From Demequina capsici (lineage in GTDB: Bacteria > Actinomycetota > Actinomycetes > Actinomycetales > Demequinaceae), in the NCBI RefSeq assembly GCF_032102965.1, contig NZ_CP134880.1, forward strand, positions 2,294,001 to 2,358,000: a DNA stretch of 64,000 nucleotides, given 5' to 3'. Position 1 is the first letter of the stretch. Each line of letters starts with the position of its first letter. Below are positions 57,598 through 64,000 of the stretch, one piece after another. Position numbers and translations under genes: made by a program. The notes under the pieces were generated by a model. That model had not been told where the DNA came from, ran no database searches, and was given only the letters and a program-made list of their open reading frames with translations.

Positions 57598-58518
57598 CTA
57601 CGAGGCCGACGCCGCGGGCGCGGGCGACGGGTCCGCGTCAGGATTGGGCCAGGGGTTCACCTGGCACTCCGCAGGCATGGCGGTCTGATCCACCATGACG
57701 TCGGCACGATCGGACGAGCACTGCGCATCGGCGTGGTCCAGCAGCGTGCCCATGAAGTGGCTCAGCATGTACCGACGCGAGTCCGCGCGGTCGTCCCCGT
57801 ACACCGGGAGCCCCGCCGACCAGTCGTACAGCGACAGCACCATGAGCGTCTGCGACGCGCACGACTCCGACATCATGTCCACGGTGCCGTCGGCGCCCGC
57901 GCTCGCCGTGGGCGCCGCTGAGCTCTCGACCACGGGCGCCGACACCGATCCCGCCTGGGGATCGCTGCACAGCGCGGCAGCCGTGCGAGGGCTGGCGACG
58001 ACCACACGGATGTCCGCCACACCATCGGTGCGCGCGAACGTGATCGTGCCGCCTGAGCCCCAGCCACGGTTGTCGTCGAGCGTGCCCATGACGAAGTCGG
58101 CCAGCGCGGTGCCGTTGACCGTCAGCCCGTCCTCGAGCTCGATGCGCACCCACCTGACGGTGGCGGTGCCCTCAGGCTGCGGGTCGCTGCCGGCGACTGG
58201 AGTGAAGGTCTCGCCCGCCCGGAAAGGCACGTCCAGGTCGATCACGCCGGACTGCGCGTCCGCCTCGTCGAGCTCCCGGACGATGGACGGCGGCGCGGAG
58301 GGCTCGACGGACAGGCTGGGGAGGGGGCTCGCGGACGGCTCCGGGGAAGCGGTCACCTCGGGCGCCGTCAGACTGCGATAGATGCCCGGCACGAGGGTGG
58401 TGAACCAGCCCGCGCCGATGCCCACGGTGAAGGTCACGATGACGATGAGCACGATCTTGAGCACGGTGTGGGCGCCGATTCCACTGCGCGCGAACAGGCC
58501 CCGTCGCTCGCTCTCCAT
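57598..58518 (-). CDS. DUF3152 family secreted zincin-like protein, degenerate active site
   Basis: A 306-residue protein. One N-terminal helix (VLKIVLIVIVTFTVGIGAGWF) anchors it; a Pro/Ser-rich linker leads to the DUF3152 domain (~105-290): VRWVRIELEDGL, DDNRGWGSGGTITFAR, IRVVVASPRTAAALC. Four Cys probably pair. The usual NHExGHxLGH zinc helix reads SHFMGTLLDHADAQC, so the catalytic Glu and the second His are gone, while the first and third His remain. The closing DQTAMPAECQVNPWP is conserved. ATG 58518 has TATCGT six nt upstream. Confidence 0.87.
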   Translation of the reverse strand: MESERRGLFARSGIGAHTVLKIVLIVIVTFTVGIGAGWFTTLVPGIYRSLTAPEVTASPEPSASPLPSLSVEPSAPPSIVRELDEADAQSGVIDLDVPFRAGETFTPVAGSDPQPEGTATVRWVRIELEDGLTVNGTALADFVMGTLDDNRGWGSGGTITFARTDGVADIRVVVASPRTAAALCSDPQAGSVSAPVVESSAAPTASAGADGTVDMMSESCASQTLMVLSLYDWSAGLPVYGDDRADSRRYMLSHFMGTLLDHADAQCSSDRADVMVDQTAMPAECQVNPWPNPDADPSPAPAASAS

Positions 58519-58523
58519 CCCCC

Positions 58524-58530
58524 TACGATA
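58524..58530. promoter_or_regulatory. overlapping divergent -10 elements
   Basis: CTACGATAG contains TATCGT on the minus strand (58525-58530, 6 nt before the DUF3152 ATG) and TACGAT on the plus strand (58524-58529, 39 nt before the DUF3107 GTG). The two cannot be occupied at once. Confidence 0.55.
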
Positions 58531-58568
58531 GAGCCAGGCAAGGCCATGACCGTACTCGGAGGTGCCAG

Positions 58569-58787
58569 GTGGAAGTCAGGATCGGCGTGCGAAACGTCTC
58601 CCGCGAGCTGTCGTTCGAGACCTCGATGACCGCGGAGGAGGTCGCGAAGGCCGTCGCCGCGGCGTCGGGCGGTTCGATGCTGGACATGACGGCCGACAAG
58701 GGCCGCCGCATCCTCGTCCCCGGCGATGCGCTGGGCTACGTGGAGATCGGCCAGGAGGAGCGTCACCGCGTCGGCTTCGAGGCCTGA
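58569..58787 (+). CDS. DUF3107 family protein
   Basis: A 72-residue cytoplasmic protein matching DUF3107 (Rv3208A type): EVRIGVRNVSRELSFE, EVAKAVAAA and GRRILVPGDALGYVEIG. GTG 58569 follows a perfect GGAGGT Shine-Dalgarno by 5 nt. Function unknown. It is divergent from the DUF3152 gene, as in many actinobacteria. Confidence 0.92.
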   Translation: MEVRIGVRNVSRELSFETSMTAEEVAKAVAAASGGSMLDMTADKGRRILVPGDALGYVEIGQEERHRVGFEA

Positions 58788-58808
58788 GCAGGGGTAGGTC
58801 CCGATCGG

Positions 58809-59300
58809 TCAGGCGACCACCTGACGCGCATACTCGACGGCCTGTGCCGGCGCCGCATGCGCGATGTCGATGGTGAGCCCGTCCTCGTCACCCTGCAGCG
58901 GTTCGAGCGCGGCGTACTGCGACACCAGCAGGTCGACTCCTGCGAAGTGATCGGTGGCGCGGGTCCGCTCCTCGACTCGGGCAGAGATCGCCGTGAACGG
59001 CGCGGACAGGTGGATGAAGAAGACGCCCTCCGCCGCCGCGCGGAGGCGATCGCGATAGACCCGCTTCAACGCCGAGCAGGCGATCACCGAGTCCGGTCGC
59101 GCCGCCAGCCACGCGCCCACCTCGTCGAGCCAGGGCCATCGATCGTCATCGGTGAGCGGCTCACCCCGCGACATCTTCGCCACGTTCGCCTCGGGGTGCA
59201 GGTCGTCGGCGTCCCCGAAGGTCACCGCGAGCGACTCCGCCAGGCGTGCGCCGACAGTGCTCTTCCCACATCCGGTCACGCCCATCACCACGATCCGCAC
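58809..59300 (-). CDS. gntK: gluconokinase
   Basis: A 163-residue kinase, the usual GntK length. P-loop MGVTGCGKSTVGARLA, FGDADDLHPEANVAKM (gluconate site), PLTDDDRWPWLDEV, CSALKRVYRD and VFFIHL are all conserved. It makes 6-phosphogluconate from gluconate in the cytosol. It stands alone without a gluconate transporter nearby. GTG 59300 is supported by TAGAGT six nt upstream. Confidence 0.94.
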   Translation of the reverse strand: MRIVVMGVTGCGKSTVGARLAESLAVTFGDADDLHPEANVAKMSRGEPLTDDDRWPWLDEVGAWLAARPDSVIACSALKRVYRDRLRAAAEGVFFIHLSAPFTAISARVEERTRATDHFAGVDLLVSQYAALEPLQGDEDGLTIDIAHAAPAQAVEYARQVVA

Positions 59301-59306
59301 CGGTCC

Positions 59307-59312
59307 ACTCTA
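59307..59312 (-). promoter_or_regulatory. -10 element for gntK
   Basis: TAGAGT on the minus strand, 6 nt before GTG 59300; leaderless start likely. Confidence 0.52.
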
Positions 59313-59322
59313 GCCAGGGCCA

Positions 59323-59350
59323 TTGCCCCGGAACACCCCTCCGGTACACT
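59323..59350 (+). promoter_or_regulatory. promoter of the DEAD-box helicase gene
   Basis: TTGCCC (59323-59328) and TACACT (59345-59350) are 16 bp apart. Transcription would start near 59357, giving a ~130-nt leader, the longest in the window. Confidence 0.52.
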
Positions 59351-59430
59351 TGTGCACGACACCTGGCTGACCGGTCGTCATGAGAAGCGCTCGGGCCCCG
59401 CATGAGGAGGCCCCGCACTGAAGGAGTTTC

Positions 59431-59452
59431 GCGATCGGCTGCCTACGATCGC
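59431..59452 (+). promoter_or_regulatory. inverted repeat in the DEAD-box helicase leader
   Basis: GCGATCG and CGATCGC pair perfectly around an 8-nt loop, 34 nt before the start codon. Possible translational control element. Confidence 0.35.
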
Positions 59453-59486
59453 GCCTCCCCGGAGCGCCCCAACGCAGGGAAACCCC

Positions 59487-61118
59487 ATGACAGACACGCA
59501 CGCATCCGTGCAGACCGCAGACAAGACTTTCGCCGACTTCAACGTGAACCCGCTGATCGTCGAGGCGCTCGCCGACCACGGCATCACCGCCCCGTTCCCC
59601 ATCCAGGCGATGACGCTGCCCGTGGCGCTCGCCGGCCACGACATCATCGGCCAGGCGAAGACCGGCACCGGCAAGACGCTCGGATTCGGCGTCCCGCTGC
59701 TGCACCGCGCCATCGCCCCTGGTGAGGACGGCTGGGACGGACTGGAGGACTCGCAGGGCAAGCCTCAGGCCGTGGTCGTCGCCCCCACCCGCGAGCTCGC
59801 GGTGCAGGTGGCTGGAGACCTGGAGACCGCATCCAGGAAGCGCAAGATCCGGATCGCTCAGATCTATGGCGGCCGCGCGTACGAGCCCCAGATCGACACC
59901 CTCAACAAGGGCGTCGAGGTCGTGGTCGGCACGCCGGGCCGCATGATCGACCTGCTCAACCAGGGCCATCTGGACCTCCGCTACGTCAAGACCGTGGTGC
60001 TCGACGAGGCCGACGAGATGCTCGACCTCGGCTTCCTGCCCGACGTCGAGCGCATCCTCGCCGCGACCCCCGCCTCGCGTCACACCATGCTTTTCTCCGC
60101 GACGATGCCTGGCGCTGTCGTCGCGCTCGCCCGCCGCTACATGATCCAGCCGACGCATATCCGCGCGAACGACCCTGACGACTCGGGCGCCACCGTCAAG
60201 GCGATCAAGCAGTTCGTCTACCGCGCGCACGCGCTCGACAAGGTCGAGGTGCTCGCACGCCTGCTGCAGTCGAACGGACGGGGCCGCTCCATCGTGTTCG
60301 CCCGCACCAAGCGCACCGCCGCGAAGGTCTCCGACGAGCTCCGTGAGCGCGGCTTCGCGGCCGGCGCCATCCACGGCGACCTGGGCCAGGGAGCGCGCGA
60401 GCAGGCGCTTCGTGCCTTCCGCTCGGGCAAGATCGACGTGCTCGTGGCCACCGACGTCGCCGCGCGAGGCATCGACGTGGACGACGTCACGCACGTGGTC
60501 AACTATCAGTGCCCCGAGGACGAGAAGACGTACCTGCACCGCATCGGCCGCACCGGCCGTGCGGGTCGCACCGGCACCGCCGTGACCTTCGTCGACTGGG
60601 ACGACGTCCCCCGCTGGACGCTGATCGACAAGGCACTGGACCTCGGCTACCCCGAGCCCGTCGAGACCTACTCGTCGTCACCGCATCTGTTCGAGGACCT
60701 CGAGATTCCGGCCGGCACCAAGGGCCGTCTGCCCAAGGACAAGCAGGTGCTCGCAGGCCTCGACGCCGAGAAGCTCGAGGACCTCGGCGAGACCGGCAAG
60801 GCGGCGGGCCACGGCGAGCACCGCGGTGGCGACCGTGAAGGCGGACGCGACGGCGGACGTGGCGGACGCGGTGGCCGTGGCGGACGCGACCGCAACCGTC
60901 GTGGCGGCGGCTCCGGCGAGCGCTCCAGCGAGCGCTCCAGCGAGCGCTCGGGCGAGGGCCGCGGCGAGCGCAAGGAGGCGCCCAGGCGCACCGAGGGCGA
61001 CGCGCCTGCCGCAGAGCGTGGCGACCGTCCCAAGCGCAACCGCCGTCGCCGTCGTGGCGGCTCGGGCGGGGGCTCCGGCGAAGCACAGCCGCAGCAGGCT
61101 CAGCCCGCCGGCGAATAG
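59487..61118 (+). CDS. DEAD-box ATP-dependent RNA helicase with RGG-rich tail
   Basis: A 543-residue helicase. Q motif FADFNVNPLIVEALADHG, motif I AKTGTGKT, GTPGRM, DEADEMLDLGF, FSATMP, then HGDLGQGAREQALRAF, VATDVAARGID and HRIGRTGRAGR. The last ~120 residues are low-complexity: RGG/GGRGG repeats, then three Ser-Ser-Glu-Arg units and a basic end (KRNRRRRRGG), for RNA binding. It likely unwinds structured mRNA or helps ribosome assembly in the cold. It resembles Rv3211 by position and type. Its long structured leader fits cold-shock control (inference). Confidence 0.95.
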   Translation: MTDTHASVQTADKTFADFNVNPLIVEALADHGITAPFPIQAMTLPVALAGHDIIGQAKTGTGKTLGFGVPLLHRAIAPGEDGWDGLEDSQGKPQAVVVAPTRELAVQVAGDLETASRKRKIRIAQIYGGRAYEPQIDTLNKGVEVVVGTPGRMIDLLNQGHLDLRYVKTVVLDEADEMLDLGFLPDVERILAATPASRHTMLFSATMPGAVVALARRYMIQPTHIRANDPDDSGATVKAIKQFVYRAHALDKVEVLARLLQSNGRGRSIVFARTKRTAAKVSDELRERGFAAGAIHGDLGQGAREQALRAFRSGKIDVLVATDVAARGIDVDDVTHVVNYQCPEDEKTYLHRIGRTGRAGRTGTAVTFVDWDDVPRWTLIDKALDLGYPEPVETYSSSPHLFEDLEIPAGTKGRLPKDKQVLAGLDAEKLEDLGETGKAAGHGEHRGGDREGGRDGGRGGRGGRGGRDRNRRGGGSGERSSERSSERSGEGRGERKEAPRRTEGDAPAAERGDRPKRNRRRRRGGSGGGSGEAQPQQAQPAGE

Positions 61119-61131
61119 CACGCAGACATCG

Positions 61132-61165
61132 AGGCCGGGTCGTTCCGTGAGGGGCGGCCCGGCCT
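61132..61165. terminator. bidirectional terminator after the DEAD-box gene
   Basis: AGGCCGGG and CCCGGCCT extend inward to a 15-bp stem with three G-U pairs and a GTGA loop; it lies between convergent genes. Confidence 0.8.
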
Positions 61166-61185
61166 TCGTCGTGCTTGCGAGGCTG

Positions 61186-62010
61186 TCAGCCCCGCTGCGC
61201 CTGCAGCGCTGCGAGCACCTCGGGTGAGGTGACATTCTCGCCAAGCCGGTTGAGCTTGCCGGTGCCGTGATAGTCGGACGAGCCGGTGCGCAGCAGCCCG
61301 TACCGCTCGGCGAGCTGCGCGAGGTGGGCGCGGGTCGCGTCGTCGTGGTCGCGGTGGTCCACCTCGAGCCCGGCGAGCCCGGCTGCCGCGAGCTCGGCGA
61401 TGGCGCGGTCCGGAACCGTTCGACCGCGGGCGTGCGCGCCAGGGTGCGCGAAGACGGGCACGCCGCCTGCCGCCCGGATCACGCCGATGGCCTCGGCCAC
61501 CTCGGGCGCGTAGTGCGGGACGTAGTAGGGGGAACCGTTCTTCAGCACGTGCACGAAGACCTCGTCGCGGGTCTGGAACGCACCCCTGGCGACGAGCGCG
61601 TCGGCGATGTGCGGCCTGCCGACGGTCGCGGAAGCCCCTGCCCGCTCGACGACGTCCTCCCACTCCAGCGGATAGTCGACGGCGACGCGCTCGACGATCT
61701 CCCGGGCGCGCCCCACTCGCGCCTCCTGCGTGCGGGCCAGCATGTCGCGCAGCGTTGCGTCGTCCCTGCGCGGCCAGTAGGCAAGCATGTGCACCGAGAC
61801 CCAGTGGTGGCGCGCCGAGACCTCGATGGCTGGCACGAGCCACAGGCCGTGTGCGTCGGCGGCGTCCTGCGCCTCGTCCCAGCCGTCCATGGCGTCGTGG
61901 TCGGCGAGCGCGACCACGTCGAGACCTGCCTCGGCGGCCTCTCGCATCACCTGGGCGGGGCTGCCGGTGCCGTCGGACACGGTGGAGTGGGTGTGAAGGT
62001 CGATGCGCAC
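61186..62010 (-). CDS. PHP domain metal-dependent phosphoesterase
   Basis: A 274-residue PHP protein. DLHTHSTVSDGTGSP opens with the first metal His pair, ALADHDAMDGW adds Asp-His, PAIEVSA the Glu, VFAHPGAHARG a His and SSDYHGTGKLNRLG the last Asp-His. The set is complete for a trinuclear centre. Relatives split 3',5'-nucleoside bisphosphates or short RNA. GTG 62010 is supported by TAGGCT six nt upstream. It is divergent from the aminopeptidase gene. Confidence 0.93.
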   Translation of the reverse strand: MRIDLHTHSTVSDGTGSPAQVMREAAEAGLDVVALADHDAMDGWDEAQDAADAHGLWLVPAIEVSARHHWVSVHMLAYWPRRDDATLRDMLARTQEARVGRAREIVERVAVDYPLEWEDVVERAGASATVGRPHIADALVARGAFQTRDEVFVHVLKNGSPYYVPHYAPEVAEAIGVIRAAGGVPVFAHPGAHARGRTVPDRAIAELAAAGLAGLEVDHRDHDDATRAHLAQLAERYGLLRTGSSDYHGTGKLNRLGENVTSPEVLAALQAQRG

Positions 62011-62016
62011 GTCGCC

Positions 62017-62022
62017 AGCCTA
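62017..62022 (-). promoter_or_regulatory. -10 element for the PHP gene
   Basis: TAGGCT on the minus strand, 6 nt before GTG 62010. Confidence 0.52.
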
Positions 62023-62120
62023 GGACGCGCACGACCCGTGCGCCGGAAAGGGTGCGCGGCGTCGCCCGCAGGGCCGCGGAGAGGTGCCGTGCGCGTGCGT
62101 CGGCGCCCTTCACCAGGTGA

Positions 62121-62126
62121 GACGAT
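62121..62126 (+). promoter_or_regulatory. possible -10 element for aminopeptidase P
   Basis: GACGAT, one base from TACGAT, lies 6 nt before ATG 62133. Confidence 0.38.
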
Positions 62127-62132
62127 GCTCCC

Positions 62133-63500
62133 ATGAACGATGACAAGGACGACCTCAACAAGGCGCGCACCGGCCGCCCCTCCTCCCCTGCCTTCAAGGA
62201 GTTCCTGGCGGGCGGCTGGGCAGAGCCGGAGGACACGGCGACCACGCTGATCGCGGCGGCTCCGTACGCCGCGGAGCGTCGCGCGCGGCTGAGCGCGCTG
62301 TTCCCCGGCAAGCGCCTCGTCGTCCCGGCCGGCGAGCTGAAGGCGCGTGCGAACGACACGGACTACCGCTTCCGACCGCTGTCCGACTTCGCGTACCTCA
62401 CCGGGCTGGGCACCGACCACGAACCTGGTGCCGTGCTGGTCATGGAGCCGACCGACGAGGGCCACGACGCGACCCTGTACCTGGTCCCGCCCGCCGTGGC
62501 GGGCGACGAGGGCTTCTACGCCGATCCCAGGTCGGGCGAGTTCTGGATCGGCCGACGCCCCGGACTGGCGGAGTTCACGGCCATGACGGGCATCGCGACA
62601 GCCGACCTCGCGGAGCTGCCGAACGACATCAAGCCCGCCAAGCACCCCAGGCCGAAGGTGTCGCAGGCGCTGTCCGAGATGCGGTTCATCAAGGACGAGT
62701 ACGAGATCCAGCAGCTGCGCGACGCCGTCGACGCCACGATCGCCGGCTTCGAGCGCGTGGTCCCCGAACTGCCGCGTGCGGTGGAGCACAAGCGCGGCGA
62801 GCGTGTGATCGAGGCGACGTTCGACGGGCATGCCCGCGAGGAGGGCAACGCCGTCGGCTACGAGACGATCGCCGCCTCCGGACCTCACGCCACCACGCTG
62901 CACTGGATCCGAAACGACGGCCAGGTGCGCACCGGCGACCTGCTGCTTCTCGACGCGGGCGTGGAGGTGGAGAGCCTGTACACGGCCGACGTGACCCGCA
63001 CCTTCCCCATCGACGGCACCTACTCGCCGGTGCAGCGACGCGTGTACGAGATCGTGCTCGAGGCGGCGGACGCCGCGTTCGCCGTCGCCAAGCCCGGCGT
63101 GCGCTTCCTGGACGTCCACGAGGCCGCGATGGAGGTCATCGAGAGGCGCCTCACGGAGTGGGGAATCGTGCCTGAGCACGAGGACCCGGAGGCCAAGCTG
63201 TTCCGCCGCTGGATGGTCCACTCGACGTCCCACCACCTTGGACTGGACGTGCACGATTGCGCCGCCGCCAAGCGTGAGCTCTACATGGACGGCCTGCTGG
63301 AGCCCGGCATGGTGTTCACGATCGAGCCCGGCCTGTACTTCAAGGCCGACGACCTGACGGTGCCTGCGGAGATGCGTGGTATCGGCGTGCGGATCGAGGA
63401 CGACGTGCTGGTGACCGCCGACGGCGTGGAGAACCTGTCCGCAGCGCTCCCCCGCACGCCCGACGACATCGAGGCCTGGATGGCGCGCCTGGCACGCTGA
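62133..63500 (+). CDS. pepP: aminopeptidase P family protein (Xaa-Pro aminopeptidase)
   Basis: A 455-residue metallopeptidase. The N-terminal AMP_N domain contains TDYRFRPLSDFAYLTGL. The pita-bread domain supplies all five metal ligands: LLLDAG, TADVTRTF, HHLGLDVHD, IEPGLYF and GVRIEDDVL, plus a TLHWIRNDG His. It removes the first residue from peptides with Pro in position two. Length and order are normal. A strong hairpin follows the stop. Confidence 0.94.
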   Translation: MNDDKDDLNKARTGRPSSPAFKEFLAGGWAEPEDTATTLIAAAPYAAERRARLSALFPGKRLVVPAGELKARANDTDYRFRPLSDFAYLTGLGTDHEPGAVLVMEPTDEGHDATLYLVPPAVAGDEGFYADPRSGEFWIGRRPGLAEFTAMTGIATADLAELPNDIKPAKHPRPKVSQALSEMRFIKDEYEIQQLRDAVDATIAGFERVVPELPRAVEHKRGERVIEATFDGHAREEGNAVGYETIAASGPHATTLHWIRNDGQVRTGDLLLLDAGVEVESLYTADVTRTFPIDGTYSPVQRRVYEIVLEAADAAFAVAKPGVRFLDVHEAAMEVIERRLTEWGIVPEHEDPEAKLFRRWMVHSTSHHLGLDVHDCAAAKRELYMDGLLEPGMVFTIEPGLYFKADDLTVPAEMRGIGVRIEDDVLVTADGVENLSAALPRTPDDIEAWMARLAR

Positions 63501-63513
63501 CCCGCCCCGCCGC

Positions 63514-63557
63514 GGCGCCCGCGCGTGATCCCTCCACGGGGATGATGCGCGGGCGCC
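63514..63557 (+). terminator. terminator after aminopeptidase P
   Basis: GGCGCCCGCGC and its complement form an 11-bp stem with an inner ATCCC/GGGAT stem, 14 nt after the stop codon and 44 nt before the next gene. Confidence 0.75.
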
Positions 63558-63600
63558 GCCGCGTTCACCCTGTCAGATCCCCGACCGGAAGGCACCCCTC

Positions 63601-64000
63601 GTGACGTTCGCCCTGTCCCTGCTCGACCTCGCCGCCATCCCTCCGCACGGCACGGCTCGAGACAGCCTGAACCACTCCGTCGACCTGGCGCGCGCCGCCG
63701 AGGCGGCCGGCTACACGCGGGTCTGGTACGCGGAGCATCACAACATGGCGTCCATCGCCTCGTCGGCGCCCGCGGTGCTGGTGGCGCACGTGGCGGCGCA
63801 CACCTCCACGATCCGGCTCGGTTCCGGCGGGGTCATGCTCCCCCACCATTCGCCGCTCACCGTCGCCGAGCAGTTCGGCACGCTCGCTGAGCTTCACCCG
63901 GGTCGGATCGACCTGGGGCTGGGCCGCGCGCCGGGCGGCGACTCGGCCGTCTACCGGGCGCTGCGCTCGGACCCTGCTGCCGCCGAGCGCTTCCCGCAGG
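63601..64000 (+). CDS. LLM class flavin-dependent oxidoreductase, 3' end outside window
   Basis: The first 133 residues of a luciferase-like monooxygenase. GTG 63601 follows GGAAGG by 8 nt. [66 protein letters not shown] are signature parts of the MsnO8/YhbW-like branch, which uses reduced FMN. The substrate cannot be told, and the gene is cut by the window end. Confidence 0.93.
   Translation, partial: MTFALSLLDLAAIPPHGTARDSLNHSVDLARAAEAAGYTRVWYAEHHNMASIASSAPAVLVAHVAAHTSTIRLGSGGVMLPHHSPLTVAEQFGTLAELHPGRIDLGLGRAPGGDSAVYRALRSDPAAAERFPQ

Noticed and set aside
60900-60960. Minisatellite repeat in the DEAD-box gene
   Set aside because: The 12-bp repeats simply encode the Ser-Ser-Glu-Arg units of the disordered tail and stay in frame.

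Overview
The window looks like a stretch of chromosome from a high-GC actinobacterium, most likely Micrococcales (a Demequina- or Cellulomonas-like lineage; this is inference). The evidence is roughly 70% GC, two WhiB proteins, three LCP cell-wall ligases, AdnAB in place of RecBCD, and small actinobacteria-only families (DUF3499, DUF3107, DUF3152, DUF5679). I see no prophage, insertion sequence, plasmid function or CRISPR array. It holds 54 protein genes, two of them cut by the window edges, and one initiator tRNA. Coding density is very high, and neighbours often share an ATGA or GTGA overlap or place stop and start back to back.

Layout. 0-6.8 kb: a SpoIIM-like membrane protein divergent from an RDD protein, a MASE1 histidine kinase divergent from a lone receiver protein, a CDF cation transporter and phosphomannomutase ManB. 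6.8-16.6 kb: an envelope block of DUF3499, a zincin-like protein, DUF5719 protein, a large glycosyltransferase, WhiB2, then three tandem LCP proteins. 16.6-23.5 kb: purEK, a GtrA-like protein, a two-component system, a polytopic GT-C-like protein and a small membrane protein. 23.6-25.5 kb: whiB1 convergent with the pdtaS kinase. 25.6-39.4 kb: the most variable part, with a DUF2505 protein, two APC permeases, a class I aldolase, and two tightly overlapping sensory operons: COG4705 protein + response regulator + kinase + UPF0014 permease, and an ABC-2 exporter + lipoprotein + response regulator + short-loop kinase. 39.6 kb: tRNA-fMet. 39.7-64 kb: UPF0182, a PDZ-Lon protease, DUF2342, DUF5679 and ThiF-like proteins, then DNA-repair genes (uvrD2, adnB, adnA) mixed with nudC, an APH-fold protein, DUF3152, DUF3107 and gntK, and finally a DEAD-box RNA helicase, a PHP phosphoesterase, aminopeptidase P and a luciferase-like oxidoreductase.

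The blocks at 5-18 kb, 23.6-25.5 kb and 39.7-61 kb resemble the conserved neighbourhood Rv3193c-Rv3277 of Mycobacterium tuberculosis (known from memory, not computed). The 25.6-39.4 kb sensory and transport region is absent from that scheme and is the best place to look for something undescribed.

Many single genes and operon heads carry a TANNNT-like -10 hexamer only 6-8 nt before the start codon and no Shine-Dalgarno sequence, so they are probably transcribed as leaderless mRNAs. I used this spacing to choose several GTG starts. Genes inside operons and a few heads (both whiB genes, fda, DUF3107, DUF5679, DUF2342) instead show a Shine-Dalgarno sequence. No stretch longer than about 300 bases lacks a gene; the longer gaps hold promoters, structured leaders or bidirectional terminator hairpins.
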